Below, one piece after another: positions 1 through 7,765 of a DNA stretch of 37,439 nt. Numbering within the stretch: position 1 is the first letter of the stretch; each line of letters begins with the position of its first letter. The stretch lies in contig JAPLMX010000076.1 of the NCBI GenBank assembly GCA_026386805.1, positions 1 through 37,439 of the forward strand, read 5' to 3'. The position numbers and the translations under genes were made by a program. The notes under the pieces were generated by a model. The model did not search any database. It worked only from the letters and a program-made list of their open reading frames with translations, and had not been told where the DNA came from. Origin of the DNA: Phycisphaerae bacterium (GTDB taxonomy: Bacteria; Planctomycetota; Phycisphaerae; Sedimentisphaerales; Anaerobacaceae).

Positions 1-136
1 AGACTCCACGTTAGCACCTCCAAGAGGAAAAGACCGCGAGAAGCGGGAGGACCAGGGTAGTTGAATGTTCGATTAGTCACGCGATGGCCCCTTTTAGGGG
101 CCTTCCTCATACCACCGGCTCTGCCGGTGGTTCTGA
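1..136 (+). mobile_element. End of an IS200/REP-like palindromic element
   Basis: Two perfect hairpins sit close together: GGCCCCT/AGGGGCC at 86-102 and ACCACCGGC/GCCGGTGGT at 111-131. The second has only a TCT loop. The open frame entering from the left edge stops at the TAG at 58-60 and encodes a short basic tail (…KRKRPREAGGPG). It could be the C-terminus of a REP-associated or IS200-type Y1 transposase, but 19 residues are too few to assign. A coding end followed by subterminal hairpins is how such elements finish. The element abuts a broken lectin gene on the minus strand, which supports an insertion. The outer boundary and the family are inference. Confidence 0.4.
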
Positions 137-394
137 TTGAATTCTCAACCATAATTCTTCTTCCCTATCATTTATTGTCACAAGATGCCCTCCCGAACGA
201 ATCGCTTGTTCTTCAGCTTGTGTCCAACTCAATCCTTCCGTCAATTTATAGTAATGGTTATTCTTAGGATTTCGTATCAATCCTTCTTCCTGCGTCATTG
301 ACAGGTCGGCACGAGCTGGACCGAGAGAGATGTGAAAGAACAGCAATGAGAGTATCCATACGGCACACAGGTTAACCTCTTTTGGTCTGCGCAT
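107..394 (-). pseudogene. Truncated secreted C-type-lectin-like protein
   Basis: The start ATG at 394 has a good ribosome site (AAGGAGG, about 9 bases upstream). The protein opens with a signal peptide (hydrophobic AVWILSLLFFHISL, cleavage probably after ARA near residue 29). It then enters a C-type lectin fold: NHYYKL, LSWTQAEEQAIRSGGHLVTI and the following EEELWL match the first half of the domain. Such domains need about 110-130 residues, but this one stops at 95. The last residues (EPPAEPVV) are encoded by the hairpin at 111-131, so the reading frame runs into the mobile element. The calcium- and sugar-binding half and its cysteines are missing. It is therefore read as a gene broken by insertion and is unlikely to make a folded lectin. 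Confidence 0.6.
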
Positions 395-715
395 AACTCA
401 TACCTCCTTCTTCAGAAGCTATAGGACCCCAGGAAATCTGCGGGCACTATACTGATTTTGCCTCTTGCACGAGCGGTCATTTTGGGGACTACCCTCATTT
501 GCCCGCCCTTGCCTGCCTGCAGGGACACCTCCCACGCCCACAGAGGCCACTTTCGCCCGATTACCTTGGCTGACCATCGCCAACATCGAATTCCCCTTCA
601 CCTGCACCCCACATCATATCCAACCTTTTCCTGTATGTCAACGCGGCCGGAGAAGAATTTTGGGCAAATAGCCGCCCCTTGACCGGATGAACGTGCTCGG
701 TTAACACTACCGGGC
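395..715. other. Intergenic region upstream of the LPS operon
   Basis: No convincing gene is visible here. The short open frames lack coding character and ribosome sites. The region must hold the promoter for the operon that starts with lpxK and the divergent one for the lectin fragment, but no clear -35/-10 pair could be picked out. Confidence 0.5.
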
Positions 716-1858
716 ATGGCGATCAACCAGGACCAGTTCAGAGCGATCATTTCGGGCCGGCGCAGGGACGCAAGGGCCAGCGTCGCGAGGTCCCTGCTGG
801 GTGCGGCCTCGCTCGGCTACCGCTTGGCCGTGTACATTCGCAATGCCTTGTACGATCATCGCCTCCTCAGGACCCATCGTGTGAATGCCGCTGTCCTGTC
901 GGTGGGCAATCTGACGACCGGCGGCACCGGCAAAACGCCGCTGGTGGTGTGGCTATGCCAGGACCTGCGGGAAAAGCAGGTTCGCTGCGCGATCCTAACG
1001 CGGGGATACAAAATGCGGGAGGGCGAATTGTCCGACGAACCCGCCCTGCTGTCGGCGCTATGCCCGGGCACGGCGGTGGTCGTCAACCCGGACCGCGTGG
1101 CCGGCGCGGCGGAAGCGATCTGCCGATTCGAGGGCGCTTCCCTCTCGAATCGCGGGCAGGATGCCCGCGACACGCAAGGGCGGGACGCCCTCGCCACGAG
1201 AGTCCTGGTCATGGACGACGGTTTTCAGCATCGCCGGCTGGCTCGGGACTTGGACATCGTTGCCATCGACGCGACGCGGCCGTTTGGCTATAGGAGATTA
1301 CTGCCCGCCGGGCTGTTGCGAGAGCCTGTCACGGGTCTGCGACGGGCCCACGCGGTGGTCCTGACCCGCTGTGATCAGGTATCCCAGAAGGTCCTGGAGG
1401 AGATTGAGGAGGAGATCCGCCGGGTCAATCCGGATCTGGTTCTCGCGCGATCCATCCATGTGCCGGTCGGGGTCAAGACCGGCGGTGGGACCGAGATCAG
1501 CCTCGATTGGCTGGGCGGCAAGCGACTTTTCGCATTCTGCGGCATCGGCAATCCCCAGTCTTTTTTTCACACGGTCGAGCGCCTGGGCGGCGTACTCGTC
1601 GGGTCGCGAGTCTACGACGACCACTATCGCTACGCGGCCGGCGACCTCGACGAAATCCGCAGAGAGGCCGCGGCGAAGGAAGCATCGCTCATTCTGACCA
1701 CCCAGAAGGATTGGACGAAGATATCGCGACTGGCCGGCTCGCAGGACCATCCGCCCGTGGCGTATCTGGCCGTCGAATTGCGGATCAGCGCCGGGGCACA
1801 GGCCTTGACGGCCTTGATTGACCGCGTCCTGGGCAGTACAATGCCCACCGCTGGATGA
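716..1858 (+). CDS. lpxK: Tetraacyldisaccharide 4'-kinase LpxK
   Basis: LpxK phosphorylates the 4' position of the disaccharide lipid A precursor with ATP at the inner face of the inner membrane. The family pattern is clear: an N-terminal amphipathic segment (LGYRLAVYIRNALYD, about 34-48), the P-loop SVGNLTTGGTGKTP (62-75), RGY at 96-98, and DDGFQH at 167-172. At 380 residues it is slightly longer than usual. The excess is explained by about 20 extra residues (143-161, including SNRGQDARDT) just before the DDGFQH strand, encoded by a dispersed palindromic repeat. The start at 716 gives a normal N-terminus, although its ribosome site is weak. It leads the LPS operon, with 3 bases before hldE. 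Confidence 0.95.
   Translation: MAINQDQFRAIISGRRRDARASVARSLLGAASLGYRLAVYIRNALYDHRLLRTHRVNAAVLSVGNLTTGGTGKTPLVVWLCQDLREKQVRCAILTRGYKMREGELSDEPALLSALCPGTAVVVNPDRVAGAAEAICRFEGASLSNRGQDARDTQGRDALATRVLVMDDGFQHRRLARDLDIVAIDATRPFGYRRLLPAGLLREPVTGLRRAHAVVLTRCDQVSQKVLEEIEEEIRRVNPDLVLARSIHVPVGVKTGGGTEISLDWLGGKRLFAFCGIGNPQSFFHTVERLGGVLVGSRVYDDHYRYAAGDLDEIRREAAAKEASLILTTQKDWTKISRLAGSQDHPPVAYLAVELRISAGAQALTALIDRVLGSTMPTAG
1147..1200 (+). repeat. Dispersed palindromic repeat inside lpxK
   Basis: Two adjacent hairpins with GGA loops are present: CGCGGGCA/TGCCCGCG at 1151-1169 and AGGGCG/CGCCCT at 1077+100-1091+100, that is 1177-1191. The first hairpin and its flanks recur inside gmhB at 4693-4716 in the same orientation and the same reading frame (SNRGQDARDT). 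Confidence 0.85.
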
Positions 1859-1861
1859 TTT

Positions 1862-3352
1862 ATGTACGAACAACTGCTCAAGACAATTGGAAACCTGGGC
1901 ACGCCGAGGATTCTCGTCGCCGGCGACTTCATGCTCGACGTCTACGTCTACGGCGACGCCACGAGGATCAGCCCCGAGGCCCCCGTTCCCATCCTGAGGG
2001 TGACGCAGACGGAGTCGCGGTGCGGCGGCGCCGGCTCGGTCGCGGCCGACCTGGCGACGCTCGGCGCCGTGCCCGTGTGCATCGGCGTGGTGGGCGAGGA
2101 CGCCAACGGCGGCGTCCTGAAGGAGCGATTGACCGCCGTGGGGGCGGACGTGTCGGGCCTCTACGAGGTGACGGATCGCCCCACGACCACGAAACAACGC
2201 TTGATCGGCATGGCCCAGCACCGCCACAAGCAGCAGCTCATGCGGATCGACCAGGAGAGCACCGAGGCCCTGGCGGATTCCGCTTGCAGCAGGCTGCTGC
2301 AGGCCTACCGCAAGGCATTGGAGCAGGTGGACATCGTCTGCTTGCAGGATTACCGCAAGGGGGTGCTCAGCGACCACGTGTGCAAAGAGATGATTCGGCT
2401 GGGGGCCGAGGCGGGCCGGAGAGTCCTCGTCGATCCGGTGCTCAGCCGCGATTACGCCAAGTACGTAGGCGCCACCTTGCTGACGCCCAACCGACACGAG
2501 GCCTCCATGGCGGTTGGCTTCGACGTGCGAGATACGGCGGACACGGCCAAGGCCGCCCGGGCCTTTCTCGATACGCTCAAGCTTGATGCCGTGGTCGTCA
2601 CGCTGGACAAGGAAGGTCTGTATCTTTGCACGGATACCATCAGCCAGTTGATCCCGGCCAAGGCGCGCAACGTCTATGACGTGACTGGCGCAGGCGACGC
2701 GGTGCTCGCGACGCTGGCGGTCAGCCTGGCGGCCGACAGCGACTACCTGACGGCGGCGCACTTAGCCAACATTGCCGGTGGCATCGAGGTCGAGAAATTC
2801 GGGACGGCCACCGTGAGCGTGTCCGAAATGGTCCACGAAATCGCCGGCCAGTTCGGGACGCGAACCACCAAGCTCCGCTCTCTCGACGCCCTGATGGAGG
2901 AGATCAACTGGCGGCGCAGCCGGGGACAGACCATCGTCTTCACGAACGGCTGCTTCGACGTGATCCATCGCGGGCACATCGACTACCTGCGGTTCTGCAA
3001 GGCACAGGGCGATGTGGTCGTCGTCGGTCTCAACAGCGACGGTTCCGTCCGGGCCCTCAAGGGGCCTCAGCGGCCGATCAACAATCAGTACGACCGCGCC
3101 GCCGTGCTTTCCGGCTTGGAAACGGTGGATTTCATCACGATCTTCGATGAGCCCAGCGTGTTGGGCCTCGTCAAGAAGATCAAACCCGACGTGATCGTCA
3201 AAGGCGGCGATTGGGGCAACAAGGAAGGCGTCGTCGGGTGGGATTTCGTCGAGTCCTACGGCGGCAAAGTGATGCTCGCGCCGCTGGTGCAAGGCAAGAG
3301 CTCGACCGCCACGATCGAGAAAATGAAAGCGGTGCAGACCGACGCAGGATGA
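1862..3352 (+). CDS. hldE: Bifunctional heptose-7-phosphate kinase / heptose-1-phosphate adenylyltransferase HldE
   Basis: This cytosolic enzyme catalyses two steps of ADP-heptose synthesis: phosphorylation of D-glycero-beta-D-manno-heptose 7-phosphate at C1, and, after GmhB removes the 7-phosphate, transfer of AMP. Residues 1 to about 330 are a PfkB/ribokinase domain with GDFMLDVYVYGDATRISPEAP near the start, GGAGSVAADLATLG, and the anion-hole TGAGDA at about 275-280. Residues about 350-496 are a nucleotidyltransferase with TNGCFDVIHRGHIDYL (HxGH motif, about 360-376) and VIVKGGDW. Both active sites look intact. The length is normal for fused HldE. The gene starts 3 bases after lpxK stops, and its stop overlaps the gmhA start (ATGA), which implies translational coupling. 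Confidence 0.96.
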   Translation: MYEQLLKTIGNLGTPRILVAGDFMLDVYVYGDATRISPEAPVPILRVTQTESRCGGAGSVAADLATLGAVPVCIGVVGEDANGGVLKERLTAVGADVSGLYEVTDRPTTTKQRLIGMAQHRHKQQLMRIDQESTEALADSACSRLLQAYRKALEQVDIVCLQDYRKGVLSDHVCKEMIRLGAEAGRRVLVDPVLSRDYAKYVGATLLTPNRHEASMAVGFDVRDTADTAKAARAFLDTLKLDAVVVTLDKEGLYLCTDTISQLIPAKARNVYDVTGAGDAVLATLAVSLAADSDYLTAAHLANIAGGIEVEKFGTATVSVSEMVHEIAGQFGTRTTKLRSLDALMEEINWRRSRGQTIVFTNGCFDVIHRGHIDYLRFCKAQGDVVVVGLNSDGSVRALKGPQRPINNQYDRAAVLSGLETVDFITIFDEPSVLGLVKKIKPDVIVKGGDWGNKEGVVGWDFVESYGGKVMLAPLVQGKSSTATIEKMKAVQTDAG

Positions 3353-3930
3353 GCACGATGGATCGCCAGATTGTCATGGAGACTATTGAGACGCACCGGA
3401 AGATGGTGGCGGCGTTCGAGACTTCCGCCGTCGATACCATCGTCGCGATTGCCGAGACGATCGTCCAGTCGCTCCGGGCCGGCGGGACGCTGTACCTGTG
3501 CGGCAACGGCGGCTCTGCGGCCGACGCACAGCACATCGCCGGTGAATTCGTGGGGCGTTTTCGAGCCCAGCGAAGGGCCCTGCCCGCCGTGGCACTCTCG
3601 ACCGATACGTCCGTCCTGACCTGCATCGCCAACGATTACGACTTTGAACGGGTTTTCGCCCGGCAGGTCGAGGCCCTGGTTCGGCCGGGAGACCTCTTGT
3701 GGGCGTTCTCCACGAGTGGGACCTCGCCGAACGTGCTGAAGGCGGCCGAGGCGGCCCGACGCAAAGGCGCTCGCGTGATCGCCTTTACGGGCCGGGCGAA
3801 CAGTAAGTTGGAGGCGTCGGCGGATCTGTGCTTCTGCGCAGAAGCGGCCCTGACGGCCAGAAGCCAGGAGATTCACCAGTTGGCGTATCATATTATTTGC
3901 GACCTCGTGGAGCGGAGCTTCCGCGAGTGA
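3349..3930 (+). CDS. gmhA: Sedoheptulose-7-phosphate isomerase GmhA
   Basis: GmhA converts sedoheptulose 7-phosphate to D-glycero-D-manno-heptose 7-phosphate, the first step of ADP-heptose synthesis. It is a single SIS-domain protein of 193 residues, the usual family size. CGNGGSAADAQHIAGEFVGR carries the sugar-phosphate loop and the catalytic Glu, STSGTSPNVLKA is the second phosphate loop, and the QEIHQLAYHIICDLVE tail supplies the catalytic His. The frame is open back to 3211, but homology begins near MSTMDRQIVMETIETH. The ATG at 3349 overlaps the hldE stop by four bases, so it was chosen. The ATG at 3358 is an alternative. Confidence 0.95.
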   Translation: MSTMDRQIVMETIETHRKMVAAFETSAVDTIVAIAETIVQSLRAGGTLYLCGNGGSAADAQHIAGEFVGRFRAQRRALPAVALSTDTSVLTCIANDYDFERVFARQVEALVRPGDLLWAFSTSGTSPNVLKAAEAARRKGARVIAFTGRANSKLEASADLCFCAEAALTARSQEIHQLAYHIICDLVERSFRE

Positions 3931-3954
3931 ACAACAGGACGGGTGCTGGAGGCT

Positions 3955-5016
3955 ATGTCGAACACGGCGGTATTTCTCGATCGAGATGGGACACTGATCC
4001 ACGATCCGGGTTACCTCAACCACCCCGATCAGGTGCAGGTCATCGACGGGGTGGCGGAAGCCCTGAAGGAATTCCAGCTTCTGGGCTACAAGAGGGTGGT
4101 GGCCTCGAACCAGTCGGGCGTGGCGCGAGGAGTCGTCAGCATCGAGATGCTGGAGAGGATTCACGACCGGCTCCGCGAGCTGTTGGCCGTCAAAGGGGCG
4201 TCGGTGGACGCGATCTACTACTGCCCCCATCATCCGGACGGCACGATCCCGGAGTATCGCAAGGACAGCGACTGGCGAAAGCCCAAGCCGGGCATGCTCC
4301 TGGCAGCGGCCAAGGAGATGGACCTCGACTTGTCGCGGTCCTGGATGATCGGGGACAATGAACGCGACGTGGAGGCCGGCCGCAGCGCCGGGTGCAAGAC
4401 CATCCTGATCGGCTCGACGGCCTCCGGAAATGTCACTGCGAGCGAAACGCGGCCATCGGCTGATCCGGAGAAGAGTAAGCCGGATTATGTGGCTGTCAAC
4501 ATAAAAGAGGCGGTGAACATCATCAAGAGACACCGCCGCACCCTTGCTGATAGGAGAACTACACCCGTGCCTGAAATGTCCCCAGTAAGCGATGAGCGGA
4601 CCCTGGCCGCCAAGTCGGCCGAGATCCTTGCCATGCCGCGGGAACGCGGCCCCGAAGCCGTCCCTTGTGTCGCGGGCGTCCCGCCCTCGAACCGCGGGCA
4701 GGATGCCCGCGACACAGCCCCCGCCCCTGCCGCCCTCGTCCCGCCGGCGGCGGACCCCGCCAAGACCGAGCAGCTCCTGACGAGCATCCTGGAGCAGTTG
4801 CGGCGCATGCAGACGAGGGAGACGTTCGGCGAGTTCTCGCTGACGAGGCTCCTGGCGGGCATCGTGCAGGCCTTCGTTCCTTTGTGCCTACTGCTGGCCC
4901 TGTGGTTTCTGCTGGGATCGAAGCGGCAGGACAATAGCGTCTTCATGGCGCTCTCTTTTGCGGCGGTCCTGCAAGTGATGGCCCTGACGTTCTATATCAT
5001 GCACGACCGTCGGTAG
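3955..5016 (+). CDS. gmhB: Heptose 1,7-bisphosphate phosphatase GmhB with membrane tail
   Basis: Residues 1-155 are a HAD phosphatase of the GmhB/HisB-N type: DRDGT (9-13) is the nucleophile motif, SNQSG (51-55) motif II, KPGM (111-114) carries the Lys, and GDNERD (133-138) motif IV. It should remove the 7-phosphate between the two HldE steps. The zinc loop is incomplete: C90 and H92 are present, but the usual Cys-x-Cys is Ser105-Asp-Trp107. An unusual extension follows: a linker holding the SNRGQDARDT repeat (245-254), a short helix (271-286) and two likely membrane helices (about 298-320 and 328-347). An in-frame GTG at 4567 with its own ribosome site suggests that the tail was or is a separate product. 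A GTG at 3943 is an alternative start; 3955 fits the family N-terminus. Confidence 0.88.
   Translation: MSNTAVFLDRDGTLIHDPGYLNHPDQVQVIDGVAEALKEFQLLGYKRVVASNQSGVARGVVSIEMLERIHDRLRELLAVKGASVDAIYYCPHHPDGTIPEYRKDSDWRKPKPGMLLAAAKEMDLDLSRSWMIGDNERDVEAGRSAGCKTILIGSTASGNVTASETRPSADPEKSKPDYVAVNIKEAVNIIKRHRRTLADRRTTPVPEMSPVSDERTLAAKSAEILAMPRERGPEAVPCVAGVPPSNRGQDARDTAPAPAALVPPAADPAKTEQLLTSILEQLRRMQTRETFGEFSLTRLLAGIVQAFVPLCLLLALWFLLGSKRQDNSVFMALSFAAVLQVMALTFYIMHDRR
4552..4569 (+). promoter_or_regulatory. Internal ribosome site and GTG start within gmhB
   Basis: AGGAGA at 4552-4557 lies 9 bases before an in-frame GTG (4567), just after the phosphatase domain. It would allow separate translation of the 149-residue two-helix membrane tail. 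Whether it is used is unknown. Confidence 0.45.
4666..4716 (+). repeat. Dispersed palindromic repeat inside gmhB tail
   Basis: A perfect 12-base outer inverted repeat (TGTGTCGCGGGC at 4666-4677, GCCCGCGACACA at 4705-4716) encloses smaller palindromes, including CGCGGGCA/TGCCCGCG at 4693-4711. The latter is shared with lpxK (1151-1169), again read as SNRGQDARDT. Confidence 0.85.
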
Positions 5017-5021
5017 GCATT

Positions 5022-5082
5022 GTTGATTTGTGATTGTTGATTTTTGATCGTTGACGCCCAAACCAAAAATCATAAATCCATT
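5022..5082 (+). repeat. AT-rich dispersed repeat between gmhB and waaF
   Basis: This is a run of TGATTGTTGATTTTTGAT-like units followed by inverted units (AAAAATCATAAATCC), in a GC-rich operon. Similar AT-rich tracts lie at 16110-16160 and 33911-33945, always between genes. Confidence 0.55.
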
Positions 5083-5097
5083 TTGTGAACTCTAAGA

Positions 5098-6144
5098 ATG
5101 ATATCGAAGCTCGCAGACACTGAGACGTTGGCGGTTCGCTGCCCGAACTGGGTGGGTGATATCGTCATGGCGACGCCCGTGTTCGAGTGCCTGCGCCAGA
5201 GTCTGCCGCACGCCAAGATCGTCGGCGTGCTCAAGCACAGTGCCCAAGGCATCGTCAAGGACAGCCCGTGGTTTGATGCGTTCGTTGACGCCAACGACAA
5301 GACCTGGGCCGGTTTTCTGCAGATGCGCAGCCAGCTCCGGTCCCTGTCTCCGGACGCGGCGATCCTTCTGACGAATTCCCTGCGGTCCGCGCTGACCATG
5401 CGGCTCAGTGGCGTCCGGCGCATTTATGGCTACCGGCGGCAAGGGCGAGGAGTGCTCCTGACCGGCGGCCCCACCGCCTCCCCAAACGGCAAAGTCACGC
5501 CGATTCCCATGGGCGAGTATTATCTCGAAATCTGCCGGTGGCTGGGGTTGGACGTGCCGCAACACTTGCGGCTGAAGCTCTTCATCGGCGAGGACCTTCG
5601 CCGGCAGGGGGAGTCGCTTTTGGCCAAATACGGCGTCGTGGAAGGCGATTTTCTCATCGGCCTCAATCCGGGGGCCAGCTTCGGGTCGTCCAAGTGTTGG
5701 CCGGCGGAGCACTTCGCGGAAGCGGCCGAATTGTGCCAGGATCGTTTCGGGGCAAAAGTGATCCTCTTTTGCGGCCCGGGCGAAGAGAGTATCGCGCAGG
5801 CCATCCTCGGGCGGACCAAGGCGAGCATCATCGACACGCGGGCCGATCCGATCGATCTCGAGCTTCTCAAGCCGCTCGTGAAGCAGTGCAACTTGTTCAT
5901 CACGAACGACACCGGTCCGCGGCATTACGCCGCAGCCTTCGATGTCCCCACGGTGGTCCTCATGGGGCCGACCGACCCGCGTTATACCGACATGTGCCTG
6001 GATCGAACGGTCGTCGTGCGAAAAGAGCTTGACTGTTCGCCCTGTCATAAGAGAGTATGTCCCAGGCAGCATGAGTGTATGAGAGAGATTCGTCCGGCCG
6101 AGGTGCTGATCGCGGCCGAGCAGCTTATAGATGCGTGCAGGTAG
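5098..6144 (+). CDS. waaF: LPS heptosyltransferase II (GT9) WaaF
   Basis: WaaF transfers L-glycero-D-manno-heptose from ADP-heptose to the first heptose of the LPS inner core at the cytoplasmic side of the membrane. The 348-residue protein has the GT9 signature: RCPNWVGDIVMATPVFECL near the N-terminus, LNPGASFGSSKCWPAEHF in the middle, and the donor-binding ITNDTGPRHYAAAFDVPTV followed by MGPTDPRYT. The cysteine-rich C-terminal stretch (CSPCHKRVCPRQHECM) is typical of WaaF rather than WaaC. Its start (5098) follows the AT-rich repeat. Its stop lies 1 base before the next start. No waaC or Kdo transferase gene lies in this window, so the first heptose must be added by an enzyme encoded elsewhere. 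Confidence 0.93.
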   Translation: MISKLADTETLAVRCPNWVGDIVMATPVFECLRQSLPHAKIVGVLKHSAQGIVKDSPWFDAFVDANDKTWAGFLQMRSQLRSLSPDAAILLTNSLRSALTMRLSGVRRIYGYRRQGRGVLLTGGPTASPNGKVTPIPMGEYYLEICRWLGLDVPQHLRLKLFIGEDLRRQGESLLAKYGVVEGDFLIGLNPGASFGSSKCWPAEHFAEAAELCQDRFGAKVILFCGPGEESIAQAILGRTKASIIDTRADPIDLELLKPLVKQCNLFITNDTGPRHYAAAFDVPTVVLMGPTDPRYTDMCLDRTVVVRKELDCSPCHKRVCPRQHECMREIRPAEVLIAAEQLIDACR

Positions 6145-6145
6145 C

Positions 6146-7723
6146 ATGGACCCTTCGATCTATCGCAAGAGATGGCAGAAGCTCCGAGACGGCAAGGCCG
6201 ACCCGGACGAGCTGCAGCAACTGGCCCGGCAGGTCGCCTTCTCCTTTGTCGATAAGCACTTCCAGAGCGGCATCTACGTGGCGGACTACATCGACCTGCT
6301 CTGCGAGATGGCGACGTCCTATTCGAAGGCCGAACTCAACGGCATCGCCTCGGCGGCCCTGTTCGAGGTCATCGTGGAGAAGCTCTGCGACGACTTCGAG
6401 GACCTGCCGGTCGAGGTGTACAGCCGGGTCATGTGCCAGGTGATCTCGTACTGCCGGACCGTGCCGGCCGGTAAGAGCCTCGATGCACGGCTGACCGGCT
6501 TCGGCATCGCGTCGTTCGACCAGTTGCACAAGCGGGCGACCTCGATCCACAGCCGCCAGCACCGCCACGACAAGACTCGGCCGCCCCGCCGCATCATTCT
6601 CTTGTCTCGGGTGACCATCGGCGCCGATGTCGCCATTCTGAGCGTGATGATCCAGCGCCTGCGCCGTCTCTTTCCCGAGGCTGACCTCGTCGTCATCGGC
6701 CATCGCAAGCTGCACGGCCTGTTCGGAGGCAATCCGGACATCCGAATTCGGGAACTGAGTTACGCCCGTCGCGGCGGGCTGTTCGAGCGGTTCGCCGGCT
6801 GGCACGCCGCGCTCGATATCCTGCGCGAGGAGTTGGCCGATGTCGGCGAAGAGAACGTCCTGGTAATTGACCCGGATTCGCGGATCACCCAGTTGGGCGT
6901 GCTGCCGTTGATGCACACCGGCAACTACCTGTTCTTCAATACGCGGGACCACGTGCTCACGGCCAACGGACGGTGCCTGGCCCAAGGGACAAACGACTGG
7001 ATGAGCGAGGTCTTTGGCGCGTCCGAGCACGCCTACCCCACGATTTGGACTCCGCCCGAGTTGCTGAAGGCGGGCAAGACGAAGATCGAGTCGCTGCGGG
7101 CCGCCGGGGCCCGGCATATCGTGGCCATGAATCTTGGGGTCGGGCAGAACCCGAGGAAACGCGTGGGGCTGGAATTCGAAAAGCGGCTCCTGCGGGCCTT
7201 TGTGGCGGTCCCGGGCACGGTGGTCGTTCTGGACAGAGGATTCGGGGCCGACGAGGAGCAGCGCTCCGCCCTATTGATGGCGGACGTTCGGGAGTGCGGC
7301 GTTCGGGGGGCCGAGACGTCTTTTGCGGCCGACGGCTGGCCCCCACTGTCGCACGGGGTCGTCGCCGTCGAATGCGGCATCGGCGAGATGGCCGCGATCA
7401 TCAGCCACAGCGATGAGTACATCGGCTATGACTCGGCGTGCCAGCACATTGCAGCGGCGGCGCGCACGCCGACGTTGACCATCTTTGCCGGCACCAACAA
7501 CAAGAATTTCATCCGGCGCTGGAGCGCCTGCGGCGACACGGATTGCCGGATCGTTCACGTCAACACGCTGACCGATCCCGCCCACGTCGATGTCAACGAG
7601 GTGATCTCGCGAATCATGCAGGAGCGGGCCTTGCGAACCCCCGCGCATCAACGATTGCCCGTCCAGGAGGTGCACGTCGGCCGGACCGGCGACAAATCGA
7701 CCCCGGAAATCACGAGGAAATAG
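6146..7723 (+). CDS. Divergent GT9-like protein with helical N-terminal domain
   Basis: The product has about 525 residues. Residues 1 to about 140 are a mostly helical domain not recognised from a known family (KRWQKLRDGKADPDELQQLA… KSLDARLTGFG). From about 145 it resembles a two-lobed GT-B fold of the heptosyltransferase type: RRIILLSRVTIGADVAILSV corresponds to the GT9 N-terminal strand-loop-helix, and IGYDSACQHIAAAARTPTLT to the donor-binding NDTGPMHxAAA motif, with altered key residues (YDSACQH) and FAGTNNKNF in place of the usual GPT. It may therefore be a sugar transferase with a different donor, or a non-catalytic partner. ATG 6146 follows the waaF stop by 1 base; 6131 is an alternative start overlapping waaF. 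Its position between waaF and waaG supports a role in core assembly. Confidence 0.75.
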   Translation: MDPSIYRKRWQKLRDGKADPDELQQLARQVAFSFVDKHFQSGIYVADYIDLLCEMATSYSKAELNGIASAALFEVIVEKLCDDFEDLPVEVYSRVMCQVISYCRTVPAGKSLDARLTGFGIASFDQLHKRATSIHSRQHRHDKTRPPRRIILLSRVTIGADVAILSVMIQRLRRLFPEADLVVIGHRKLHGLFGGNPDIRIRELSYARRGGLFERFAGWHAALDILREELADVGEENVLVIDPDSRITQLGVLPLMHTGNYLFFNTRDHVLTANGRCLAQGTNDWMSEVFGASEHAYPTIWTPPELLKAGKTKIESLRAAGARHIVAMNLGVGQNPRKRVGLEFEKRLLRAFVAVPGTVVVLDRGFGADEEQRSALLMADVRECGVRGAETSFAADGWPPLSHGVVAVECGIGEMAAIISHSDEYIGYDSACQHIAAAARTPTLTIFAGTNNKNFIRRWSACGDTDCRIVHVNTLTDPAHVDVNEVISRIMQERALRTPAHQRLPVQEVHVGRTGDKSTPEITRK

Positions 7724-7765
7724 GAGCTCAACATCGATCATCAGGCACTGAATCCGATGGTACGA

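Noticed and set aside
458-682. Small plus-strand frames before lpxK
   Set aside because: No ribosome site, no protein-like composition, overlapping frames of equal length.
1298-2761. 487-residue minus-strand frame over lpxK/hldE
   Set aside because: Both plus-strand genes are strongly supported by motifs; this frame is a shadow.
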